The notes under the pieces: generated by a model
Told to the model about the DNA's origin: nothing
Database searches by the model: none
The model's input: only the letters and a program-made list of their open reading frames with translations
Shown here: positions 34,175 through 46,300 of the stretch, piece by piece
Layout: the number at the start of each line of letters is the position of its first letter
Position numbering within the stretch: position 1 is the stretch's first letter
Origin: Hydractinia symbiolongicarpus
Lineage: Eukaryota; Cnidaria; Hydrozoa; Anthoathecata; Hydractiniidae
Direction: 5' to 3'
Assembly (NCBI RefSeq): GCF_029227915.1
Contig: NC_079889.1
Location: 4,838,001 to 4,902,000, forward strand
Length of the DNA stretch: 64,000 nucleotides
Made by a program: the position numbers and the translations under genes

Positions 34175-36599
34175 CCATATTACAGCCCTTATAGGACTGT
34201 GCACGTAGTTAAGAGCGTTCTAAGGCGACGGTGCTAATGAAAATGACTTGGTACGTTGTAGCGCATTGAGACTGGAAGGAATAGTCCAATTGTAACCTTC
34301 GCAGGCACGTGAGTTACGTGTGAAGCCTTTATTAGACTACAAAAGGCCATATTACGGCCTTTATAGGACTGTGCACGTAGTTAAGAGTGTTGTAAGGCCA
34401 CGGCGCCAAGGAAAACCTCTTGGAACGTTGTAGTGCATTGAGATTTAAAGGAATAGTCCAATGGTAACCTTTGCAGGCAGATGGAACCACGTGATTTACG
34501 TGTGAGGCCTTTATTAGACTGCAAAAGGCCATATTACAGCCTTTATAGGACTGTGCACGTAGTTAAGAGCGTTCTAAGGCGACGGCGCTAATGAAAACCT
34601 CTTGGAACGTTGTAGTGCATTGAGACTTGAAGGAATAGTCTAATGGTAACCTTCGCAGGCAGATGGAACCACGTGATTTACGTGTGAGGCCTTTATTAGA
34701 CTACAAAAGGCCATATTACAGCCTGTATAGGACTGTGAACGTAGTTAAGAGTGTTGTCAGGTCACAGCGCTAAGGAAATCCTCTTGGAACGTTGTAGTGC
34801 ATTGAGACTGAAAGGAATAGTCCAATGGTAACCTGCTCAGGCAGGTGAAACCACGTGATTTAATTGTGAAACCTTTATTAGACTGCAAAAGGCCATATTA
34901 CGGCCTTTATAGGACTGTGCACGTAGTTAAGAGTGTTCTAAGGCCCCAGCGCCAAGGAAAACCTCTTGGTATGTTGTAGTGCATTGACACTGGAAGGAAT
35001 AGTCCAATGGTAACATTCGCAGGCAGATGGAACCACGTGATTTACGTGTGAGGTCTTTATTAGACTGCAAAAGGCCATATTACAGCCTTTATAGGACTGT
35101 GCACGTAGTTAAGAGTGTTGTAAGGCCACAGCGCCAAGGAAAACCTCTTAGAACGTTGTAGTGCATTGAGACTGGAAGGAATAGTCTAATGGTAACCTTC
35201 GCAGGCAGATGGAACCACGTGATCTACGTGTGAGGCCTTTATTAGACTGGAAAAGGCCATATTACAGCCCTTATAGGACTGTGCACGTAGTTAAGAGCGT
35301 TCTAAGGCGACGGTGCTAATGAAAATGACTTGGTACGTTGTAGCGCATTGAGACTGGAAGGAATAGTCCAATTGTAACCTTCGCAGGCACGTGATTTACG
35401 TGTGAAGCCTTTATTAGACTGCAAAAGGTCATATTACGGCCTTTATAGGACTGTGCACGTAGTTAAAAGTGTTCTAAGGCCACAGCGCCAAGGAAAACCT
35501 CTTTTAACGTTGTAGTGCATTGAGACTGGAGGGAATAGTCCAATGGTAACATTAGCAGGCAGATGGAACCACGTGATTTACGTGTGAGGCCTTTCTTAGA
35601 CTGCAAAAGGCCATATTACAGCCTTTATAGGACTGTGCACGTAGTTAGGAGCGTTCTAAGGCGACGGCGCTAATGAAAACCTCTTGAAACGTTGTAGTGC
35701 ATTGAGACTTGAAGGAATAGTCTATTGGTAACCTTCGCAGGCAGATGGAACCACGTGATTTACGTGTGAGGCCTTTATTAGACTACAAAAGGCCATATTA
35801 CAGCCTGTATAGGACTGTGAACGTAGTTAAGAGTGTTGTCAGGTCACAGCGCTAAGGAAATCCTCTTGGAACGTTGTAGTGCATTGAGACTGAAAGGAAT
35901 AGTCCAATGGTAACCTGCGCAGGCAGGTGAAACCACGTGATTTAATTGTGAAGCCTTTATTAGACTGCAAAAGGCCATATTACAGCCTTTATAGGACTGT
36001 GCACGTAGTTAAGAGAGTTCTAAGGCCACAGCGCTAAGGAGAACCACTTGGAACGTTGTAGCGCATTGAGACTGGAAGGAATAGTCCAATGGTAACATTT
36101 GCAGGCAGATGGAACCACGTGATTTACGTGTGAGGCCTTTCTTAGACTGCAAAAGGCCATATTACAGCCTTTATAGGACTGTGCACGTAGTTAGGAGCGT
36201 TCTAAGGCGACGGCGCTAATGAAAACCTCTTGAAACGTTGTAGTGCATTGAGACTTGAAGGAATAGTCTATTGGTAACCTTCGCAGGCAGATGGAACCAC
36301 GTGATTTACGTGTGAGGCCTTTATTAGACTACAAAAGGCCATATTACAGCCTGTATAGGACTGTGAACGTAGTTAAGAGTGTTGTCAGGTCACAGCGCTA
36401 AGGAAATCCTCTTGGAACGTTGTAGTGCATTGAGACTGAAAGGAATAGTCCAATGGTAACCTGCGCAGGCAGGTGAAACCACGTGATTTAATTGTGAAGC
36501 CTTTATTAGACTGCAAAAGGCCATATTACAGCCTTTATAGGACTGTGCACGTAGTTAAGAGAGTTCTAAGGCCACAGCGCTAAGGAGAACCACTTGGAA

Positions 36600-39500
36600 C
36601 GTTGTAGCGCATTGAGACTGGAAGGAATAGTCCAATGGTAACCTGCGCAGGCAGATGGAACCACGTGATCTACGTGTGAGGCCTTTATTAGACTGCAAAA
36701 GGCCATATTACGGCCTTTATAGGACTGTGCACGTAGTTAAGAGTGTTGTAAGGCCATGGCGCTAAGAAAAACCTCTTGGAATGTTGTAGTGCATTAAGAC
36801 TGGAAGAAATGTTACAATGGTAACCTGCGCAGGCACATGGAACCACGTGATCTACGTGTGAGGCCTTTATTAGACTGCAAAAGGCCATATTACGGCCTTT
36901 ACAGGACTGTGCACGTAGTTAAGAGCGTTCTAAGGCAATGGCGCTAATGAAAATGACTTGGGACGTTGTAGCGCATTAAGACTGGAATAACTAGTCCAAT
37001 GGTAACCTTCGCAAGCAGGTGAAACCACGTGATTTACGTGTGAAGCCTTTATTAGACTGCAAAAGGCCATATTACGGCCTTTATAGGACTGTGCACGTAG
37101 TTAAGAGTGTTCTAAGGACACAGCGCCAAGGAAAACCTCTTTTAACGTTGTAGTGCATTGAGACTTGAAGGAATAGTCTAATGGTAACCTTCGCAGGCAG
37201 ATGGAACCACGTGATTTACGTGTGAGGCCTTTATTAGACTACAAAAGGCCATATTACAGCCTGTATGGGACTGTGAACGTAGTTAAGAGTGTTGTCAGGT
37301 CACAGCGCTAAGGAAATCCTCTTGGAACGTTGTAGTGCATTGAGACTGAAAGGAATAGTCCAATGGTAACCTGCTCAGGCAGGTGAAACCACGTGATTTA
37401 ATTGTGAAACCTTTATTAGACTGCAAAAGGCCATATTACGGCCTTTATAGGACTGTGCACGTAGTTAAGAGTGTTCTAAGGCCACAGCGCCAAGGAAAAC
37501 CTCTTGGTATGTTGTAGTGCATTGACACTGGAAGGAATAGTCCAATGGTAACATTCGCAGGCAGATGGAAACACGTGATTTACGTGTGAGGTCTTTATTA
37601 GACTGCAAAAGGCCATATTACAGCCTTTATAGGACTGTGCACGTAGTTAAGAGTGTTGTAAGGCCACGGCGCCAAGGAAAACCTCTTAGAACGTTGTAGT
37701 GCATTGAGACTGGAAGGAATAGTCTAATGGTAACCTTCGCAGGCAGATGGAACCACGTGATCTACGTGTGAGGCCTTTATTAGACTGGAAAAGGCCATAT
37801 TACAGCCCTTATAGGACTGTGCACGTAGTTAAGAGCGTTCTAAGGCGACGGTGCTAATGAAAATGACTTGGTACGTTGTAGCGCATTGAGACTGGAAGGA
37901 ATAGTCCAATTGTAACCTTCGCAGGCACGTGATTTACGTGTGAAGCCTTTATTAGACTGCAAAAGGTCATATTACGGCCTTTATAGGACTGTGCACGTAG
38001 TTAAAAGTGTTCTAAGGCCACAGCGCCAAGGAAAACCTCTTTTAACGTTGTAGTGCATTGAGACTGGAAGGAATAGTCCAATGGTAACATTTGCAGGCAG
38101 ATGGAACCACGTGATTTACGTGTGAGGCCTTTCTTAGACTGCAAAAGGCCATATTACAGCCTTTATAGGACTGTGCACGTAGTTAGGAGCGTTCTAAGGC
38201 GACGGCGCTAATGAAAACCTCTTGAAACGTTGTAGTGCATTGAGACTTGAAGGAATAGTCTATTGGTAACCTTGGCAGGCAGATGGAACCACGTTATTTA
38301 CGTGTGAGGCCTTTATTAGACTACAAAAGGCCATATTACAGCCTGTATAGGACTGTGAACGTAGTTAAGAGTGTTCTAAGGCCACAGCGCTAAGGAGAAT
38401 CACTTGGAACGTTGTAGCGCATTGAGACTGGAAGGAATAGTCCAATGGTAACCTGCGCAGGCAGATGGAACCACGTGATCTACGTGTGAGGCCTTTATTA
38501 GACTGCAAAAGGCCATATTACGGCCTTTATAGGACTGTGCACGTAGTTAAGAGTGTTGTAAGGCCATGGCGCTAAGAAAAACCTCTTGGAATGTTGTAGT
38601 GCATTGAGACTGGAAGAAATGTTACAATGGTAACCTGCGCAGGCACATGGAACCACGTGATCTACGTGTGAGGCCTTTATTAGACTGCAAAAGGCCATAT
38701 TACGGCCTTTACAGGACTGTGCACGTAGTTAAGAGCGTTCTAAGGCAATGGCGCTAATGAAAATGACTTGGGACGTTGTAGCGCATTAAGACTGGAATAA
38801 CTAGTCCAATGGTAACCTTCGCAAGCAGGTGAAACCACGTGATTTACGTGTGAAGCCTTTATTAGACTGCAAAAGGCCATATTACGGCCTTTATAGGACT
38901 GTGCACGTAGTTAAGAGTGTTCTAAGGACACAGCGCCAAGGAAAACCTCTTTTAACATTGTAGTGCATTGAGACTTGAAGGAATAGTCCAATGGTAACAT
39001 TCGCAGGCAGATGGAACCACGTGATTTACGTGTGAGGTCTTTATTAGACTGCAAAAGGCCATATTACAGCCTTTATAGGACTGTGCACGTAGTTAAGAGT
39101 GTTGTAAGGCCACGGCGCCAAGGAAAACCTCTTAGAACGTTGTAGTGCATTGAGACTGGAAGGAATAGTCTAATGGTAACCTTCGCAGGCAGATGGAACC
39201 ACGTGATCTACGTGTGAGGCCTTTATTAGACTGGAAAAGGCCATATTACAGCCCTTATAGGACTGTGCACGTAGTTAAGAGCGTTCTAAGGCGACGGTGC
39301 TAATGAAAATGACTTGGTACGTTGTAGCGCATTGAGACTGGAAGGAATAGTCCAATTGTAACCTTCGCAGGCACGTGATTTACGTGTGAAGCCTTTATTA
39401 GACTGCAAAAGGTCATATTACGGCCTTTATAGGACTGTGCACGTAGTTAAAAGTGTTCTAAGGCCACAGCGCCAAGGAAAACCTCTTTTAACGTTGTAGT

Positions 39501-42500
39501 GCATTGAGACTGGAAGGAATAGTCCAATGGTAACATTTGCAGGCAGATGGAACCACGTGATTTACGTGTGAGGCCTTTCTTAGACTGCAAAAGGCCATAT
39601 TACAGCCTTTATAGGACTGTGCACGTAGTTAGGAGCGTTCTAAGGCGACGGCGCTAATGAAAACCTCTTGAAACGTTGTAGTGCATTGAGACTTGAAGGA
39701 ATAGTCTATTGGTAACCTTGGCAGGCAGATGGAACCACGTTATTTACGTGTGAGGCCTTTATTAGACTACAAAAGGCCATATTACAGCCTGTATAGGACT
39801 GTGAACGTAGTTAAGAGTGTTCTAAGGCCACAGCGCTAAGGAGAATCACTTGGAACGTTGTAGCGCATTGAGACTGGAAGGAATAGTCCAATGGTAACCT
39901 GCGCAGGCAGATGGAACCTCGTGATCTACGTGTGAGGCCTTTATTAGACTGCAAAAGGCCATATTACGGCCTTTATAGGACTGTGCACGTAGTTAAGAGT
40001 GTTGTAAGGCCATGGCGCTAAGAAAAACCTCTTGGAATGTTGTAGTGCATTGAGACTGGAAGAAATGTTACAATGGTAACCTGCGCAGGCACATGGAACC
40101 ACGTGATCTACGTGTGAGGCCTTTATTAGACTGCAAAAGGCCATATTACGGCCTTTACAGGACTGTGCACGTAGTTAAGAGCGTTCTAAGGCAATGGCGC
40201 TAATGAAAATGACTTGGGACGTTGTAGCGCATTAAGACTGGAATAACTAGTCCAATGGTAACCTTCGCAAGCAGGTGAAACCACGTGATTTACGTGTGAA
40301 GCCTTTATTAGACTGCAAAAGGCCATATTACGGCCTTTATAGGACTGTGCACGTAGTTAAGAGTGTTCTAAGGACACAGCGCCAAGGAAAACCTCTTTTA
40401 ACGTTGTAGTGCATTGAGACTTGAAGGAATAGTCTAATGGTAACCTTCGCAGGCAGATGGAACCACGTGATTTACGTGTGAGGCCTTTATTAGACTACAA
40501 AAGGCCATATTACAGCCTGTATGGGACTGTGAACGTAGTTAAGAGTGTTCTAAGGCCACAGCGCCAAGGAAAACCTCTTGGTATGTTGTAGTGCATTGAC
40601 ACTGGAAGGAATAGTCCAATGGTAACATTCGCAGGCAGATGGAACCACGTGATTTACGTGTGAGGTCTTTATTAGACTGCAAAAGGCCATATTACAGCCT
40701 TTATAGGACTGTGCACGTAGTTAAGAGTGTTGTAAGGCCACGGCGCCAAGGAAAACCTCTTAGAACGTTGTAGTGCATTGAGACTGGAAGGAATAGTCCA
40801 ATGGTAACATTTGCAGGCAGATGGAACCACGTGATTTACGTGTGAGGCCTTTCTTAGACTGCAAAAGGCCATATTACAGCCTTTATAGGACTGTGCACGT
40901 AGTTAGGAGCGTTCTAAGGCGACGGCGCTAATGAAAACCTCTTGAAACGTTGTAGTGCATTGAGACTTGAAGGAATAGTCTATTGGTAACCTTGGCAGGC
41001 AGATGGAACCACGTTATTTACGTGTGAGGCCTTTATTAGACTACAAAAGGCCATATTACAGCCTGTATAGGACTGTGAACGTAGTTAAGAGTGTTCTAAG
41101 GCCACAGCGCTAAGGAGAATCACTTGGAACGTTGTAGCGCATTGAGACTGGAAGGAATAGTCCAATGGTAACCTGCGCAGGCAGATGGAACCACGTGATC
41201 TACGTGTGAGGCCTTTATTAGACTGCAAAAGGCCATATTACGGCCTTTATAGGACTGTGCACGTAGTTAAGAGTGTTGTAAGGCCATGGCGCTAAGAAAA
41301 ACCTCTTGGAATGTTGTAGTGCATTGAGACTGGAAGAAATGTTACAATGGTAACCTGCGCAGGCACATGGAACCACGTGATCTACGTGTGAGGCCTTTAT
41401 TAGACTGCAAAAGGCCATATTACGGCCTTTACAGGACTGTGCACGTAGTTAAGAGCGTTCTAAGGCAATGGCGCTAATGAAAATGACTTGGGACGTTGTA
41501 GCGCATTAAGACTGGAATAACTAGTCCAATGGTAACCTTCGCAGGCACGTGATTTACGTGTGAAGCCTTTATTAGACTGCAAAAGGTCATATTACGGCCT
41601 TTATAGGACTGTGCACGTAGTTAAAAGTGTTCTAAGGCCACAGCGCCAAGGAAAACCTCTTTTAACGTTGTAGTGCATTGAGACTGGAGGGAATAGTCCA
41701 ATGGTAACATTTGCAGGCAGATGGAACCACGTGATTTACGTGTGAGGCCTTTCTTAGACTGCAAAAGGCCATATTACAGCCTTTATAGGACTGTGCACGT
41801 AGTTAGGAGCGTTCTAAGGCGACGGCGCTAATGAAAACCTCTTGAAACGTTGTAGTGCATTGAGACTTGAAGGAATAGTCTATTGGTAACCTTCGCAGGC
41901 AGATGGAACCACGTGATTTACGTGTGAGGCCTTTATTAGACTACAAAAGGCCATATTACAGCCTGTATAGGACTGTGAACGTAGTTAAGAGTGTTGTCAG
42001 GTCACAGCGCTAAGGAAATCCTCTTGGAACGTTGTAGTGCATTGAGACTGAAAGGAATAGTCCAATGGTAACCTGCTCAGGCAGGTGAAACCACGTGATT
42101 TAATTGTGAAGCCTTTATTAGACTGCAAAAGGCCATATTACAACCTTTATAGGACTGTGCACGTAGTTAAGAGCGTTCTAAGGCCACAGCGCTAAGGAGA
42201 ACCACTTGGAACGTTGTAGCGCATTGAGACTGGAAGGAATAGTCCAATGGTAACCTGCGCAGGCAGGTGAAACCACGTGTGAAGCCTTTATTAGTCAGCA
42301 AAAGGCCATATTACGGCCTTTATAGGACTGTGCACGTAGTTAAGAGTGTTCTAAGGCCATTGCGCTAAGGAAAACCTCTTGGAACGTTGTAGTGCATTGA
42401 GACTGGATGGAATAGTACAATGGTAACCTTCGCAGGCAGATGGAAACACGTGATCTACGTGTGAGGCCTTTATTGGACTGCAAAAGGCCATATTACAGCC

Positions 42501-45500
42501 TTTATGGAACCACGTGATCTACGTGTGAGGCCTTTATTAGACTGCAAAAGGCCATATTACGGCCTTTACAGGACTGTGCACGTAGTTAAGAGCGTTCTAA
42601 GGCAATGGCGCTAATGAAAATGACTTGGGACGTTGTAGCGCATTAAGACTGGAATAACTAGTCCAATGGTAACCCTTCGTAGTGCATTGAGACTGAAAGG
42701 AATAGTCCAATGGTAACCTGCTCAGGCAGGTGAAACCACGTGATTTAATTGTGAAACCTTTATTAGACTGCAAAAGGCCATATTACGGCCTTTATAGGAC
42801 TGTGCACGTAGTTAAGAGTGTTCTAAGGCCACAGCGCCAAGGAAAACCTCTTGGTATGTTGTAGTGCATTGACACTGGAAGGAATAGTCCAATGGTAACA
42901 TTCGCAGGCAGATGGAACCACGTGATTTACGTGTGAGGTCTTTATTAGACTGCAAAAGGCCATATTACAGCCTTTATAGGACTGTGCACGTAGTTAAGAG
43001 TGTTGTAAGGCCACGGCGCCAAGGAAAACCTCTTAGAACGTTGTAGTGCATTGAGACTGGAAGGAATAGTCCAATGGTAACATTTGCAGGCAGATGGAAC
43101 CACGTGATTTACGTGTGAGGCCTTTCTTAGACTGCAAAAGGCCATATTACAGCCTTTATAGGACTGTGCACGTAGTTAGGAGCGTTCTAAGGCGACGGCG
43201 CTAATGAAAACCTCTTGAAACGTTGTAGTGCATTGAGACTTGAAGGAATAGTCTATTGGTAACCTTGGCAGGCAGATGGAACCACGTTATTTACGTGTGA
43301 GGCCTTTATTAGACTACAAAAGGCCATATTACAGCCTGTATAGGACTGTGAACGTAGTTAAGAGTGTTCTAAGGCCACAGCGCTAAGGAGAATCACTTGG
43401 AACGTTGTAGCGCATTGAGACTGGAAGGAATAGTCCAATGGTAACCTGCGCAGGCAGATGGAACCACGTGATCTACGTGTGAGGCCTTTATTAGACTGCA
43501 AAAGGCCATATTACGGCCTTTATAGGACTGTGCACGTAGTTAAGAGTGTTGTAAGGCCATGGCGCTAAGAAAAACCTCTTGGAATGTTGTAGTGCATTGA
43601 GACTGGAAGAAATGTTACAATGGTAACCTGCGCAGGCACATGGAACCACGTGATCTACGTGTGAGGCCTTTATTAGACTGCAAAAGGCCATATTACGGCC
43701 TTTACAGGACTGTGCACGTAGTTAAGAGCGTTCTAAGGCAATGGCGCTAATGAAAATGACTTGGGACGTTGTAGCGCATTAAGACTGGAATAACTAGTCC
43801 AATGGTAACCTTCGCAAGCAGGTGAAACCACGTGATTTACGTGTGAAGCCTTTATTAGACTGCAAAAGGCCATATTACGGCCTTTATAGGACTGTGCACG
43901 TAGTTAAGAGTGTTCTAAGGCCACAGCGCCAAGGAAAACCTCTTTTAACGTTGTAGTGCATTGAGACTGGAAGGAATAGTCCAATGGTAACATTTGCAGG
44001 CAGATGGAACCACGTGATTTACGTGTGAGGCCTTTCTTAGACTGCAAAAGGCCATATTACAGCCTTTATAGGACTGTGCACGTAGTTAAGAGCGTTCTAA
44101 GGCGACGGCGCTAATGAAAACCTCTTGGAACGTTGTAGTGCATTGAGACTTGAAGGAATAGTCTAATGGTAACCTTCGCAGGCAGATGGAACCACGTGAT
44201 TTACGTGTGAGGCCTTTATTAGACTACAAAAGGCCATATTACAGCCTGTATAGGACTGTGAACGTAGTTAAGAGTGTTGTCAGGTCACAGCGCTAAGGAA
44301 ATCCTCTTGGAACGTTGTAGTGCATTGAGACTGAAAGGAATAGTCCAATGGTAACCTGCTCAGGCAGGTGAAACCACGTGATTTAATTGTGAAACCTTTA
44401 TTAGACTGCAAAAGGCCATATTACAGCCTTTATAGGACTGTGCACGTAGTTAAGAGCGTTTTAAGGCGACGGCGCTAATGAAAATGACTTGGGACGTTGT
44501 AGCGCATTGAGACTGGAAGGAATGGTCCAATGGTAACCTTCGCAGGCAGGTGAAACCACGTGTGAAGCCTTTATTAGTCAGCAAAAGGCCATATTACGGC
44601 CTTTATAGGACTGTGCACGTAGTTAAGAGTGTTGTAAGGCCATTGCGCTAAGGAAAACCTCTTGGAACGTTGTAGTGCATTGAGACTGGATGGAATAGTA
44701 CAATGGTAACCTTCGCAGGCAGATGGAAACACGTGATCTACGTGTGAGGCCTTTATTGGACTGCAAAAGGCCATATTACAGCCTTTATAGGACTGTGAAC
44801 GTTGTTAAGAGTGTTCTAATGCAACGGCGCTAATGAAAACGACTTGGGACGTTGTAGCGCATTGAGACTGGAAGGAATAGTCCAATGGTAACCTTCGCAG
44901 GCAGGTGAAACCACGTGTGAAGCCTTTATTAGACTGCAAAAGGCCATAATTACAGACTTTATAGGACTGTGAACGTTGTTAAGAGTGTTCTAAAGCAATG
45001 GCGCTAATGAAAACGATTTGGGACGTTGTAGCGCTTTGAGACTGGAAGGAATAGTCCAATGGTAACCTTCGCAGGCAGATGGAACCACGTGATTTACGTG
45101 TGAGGCCTTTATTAGACTGCAAAAGGCCATATTACGGCCTTTATAGGACTGTGCACGTAGTTAAGAGTGTTGTCAGGCCACAGCGTTAAGGAAAACCTCT
45201 TGGAACGTTGTAGTGCATTGAGACTGAAAGGAATAGTCCAATGGTAACCTGCGCAGGCAGATGGAACCACGTGATTTACGTGTGAGGCCTTTATTAGACT
45301 GCAAAAGGCCATATTACAGCCTTTATAGGACTGTGCACGTAGTTAAGAGCGTTCTAAGGCGACGGCGCTAATGAAAATGACTTGGGACGTTGTAGCGCAT
45401 TGAGACTGGAAGGAATGGTCCAATGGTAACCTTCGCAGGCAGGTGAAACCACGTGTGAAGCCTTTATTAATCAGCAAAAGGCCATATTACGGCCTTTATA

Positions 45501-46300
45501 GGACTGTGCACGTAGTTAAGAGTGTTGTAAGGCCATTGCGCTAAGGAAAACCTCTTGGAACGTTGTAGTGCATTGAGACTGGATGGAATAGTACAATGGT
45601 AACCTTCGCAGGCAGATGGAAACACGTGATCTACGTGTGAGGCCTTTATTGGACTGCAAAAGGCCATATTACAGCCTTTATAGGACTGTGAACGTTGTTA
45701 AGAGTGTTCTAATGCAACGGCGCTAATGAAAACGACTTGGGACGTTGTAGCGCATTGAGACTGGAAGGAATAGTCCAATGGTAACCTTCGCAGGCAGGTG
45801 AAACCACGTGTGAAGCCTTTATTAGACTGCAAAAGGCCATAATTACAGACTTTATAGGACTGTGAACGTTGTTAAGAGTGTTCTAAAGCAATGGCGCTAA
45901 TGAAAACGATTTGGGACGTTGTAGCGCTTTGAGACTGGAAGGAATAGTCCAATGGTAACCTTCGCAGGCAGATGGAACCACGTGATTTACGTGTGAGTCC
46001 TTTATTAGACTGCAAAAGGCCATATTACGGCCTTTATAGGACTGTGCACGTAGTTAAGAGTGTTGTAAGGCCATGGCGCTAAGAAAAACCTCTTGGAATG
46101 TTGTAGTGCATTGAGACTGGAAGAAATGTTACAATGGTAACCTGCGCAGGCACATGGAACCACGTGATCTACGTGTGAGGCCTTTATTAGACTGCAAAAG
46201 GCCATATTACGGCCTTTACAGGACTGTGCACGTAGTTAAGAGCGTTCTAAGGCAATGGCGCTAATGAAAATGACTTGGGACGTTGTAGCGCATTAAGACT
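36600..46300. repeat. Higher-order repeat zone marked by the GGAAGAAATGTTACAATGG monomer
   Basis: A distinctive monomer (start of its ORF region at 36688) recurs at 38498, 39944, 41218, 43491 and 46005, with spacings 1810, 1446, 1274, 2273 and 2514 bp. The surrounding units recur with it, in changing numbers, which is the pattern of repeated unequal exchange rather than one clean tandem duplication. Confidence 0.8.
42261..42680. repeat. Rearranged patch: two truncated monomers with abrupt junctions
   Basis: Near 42505 the unit jumps from CAGCCTTTAT straight to GGAACCACGTG, losing most of a monomer. Near 42672-42680 GGTAACC runs through CTTCG into TAGTGCATTGAG, again losing well over 100 bp. 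Immediately left (42261-42500) is a piece of the pentamer type otherwise found from 44574 on (TTAGTCAGCAAAAGG). This looks like insertion of foreign array sequence with imprecise ends. Confidence 0.8.
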
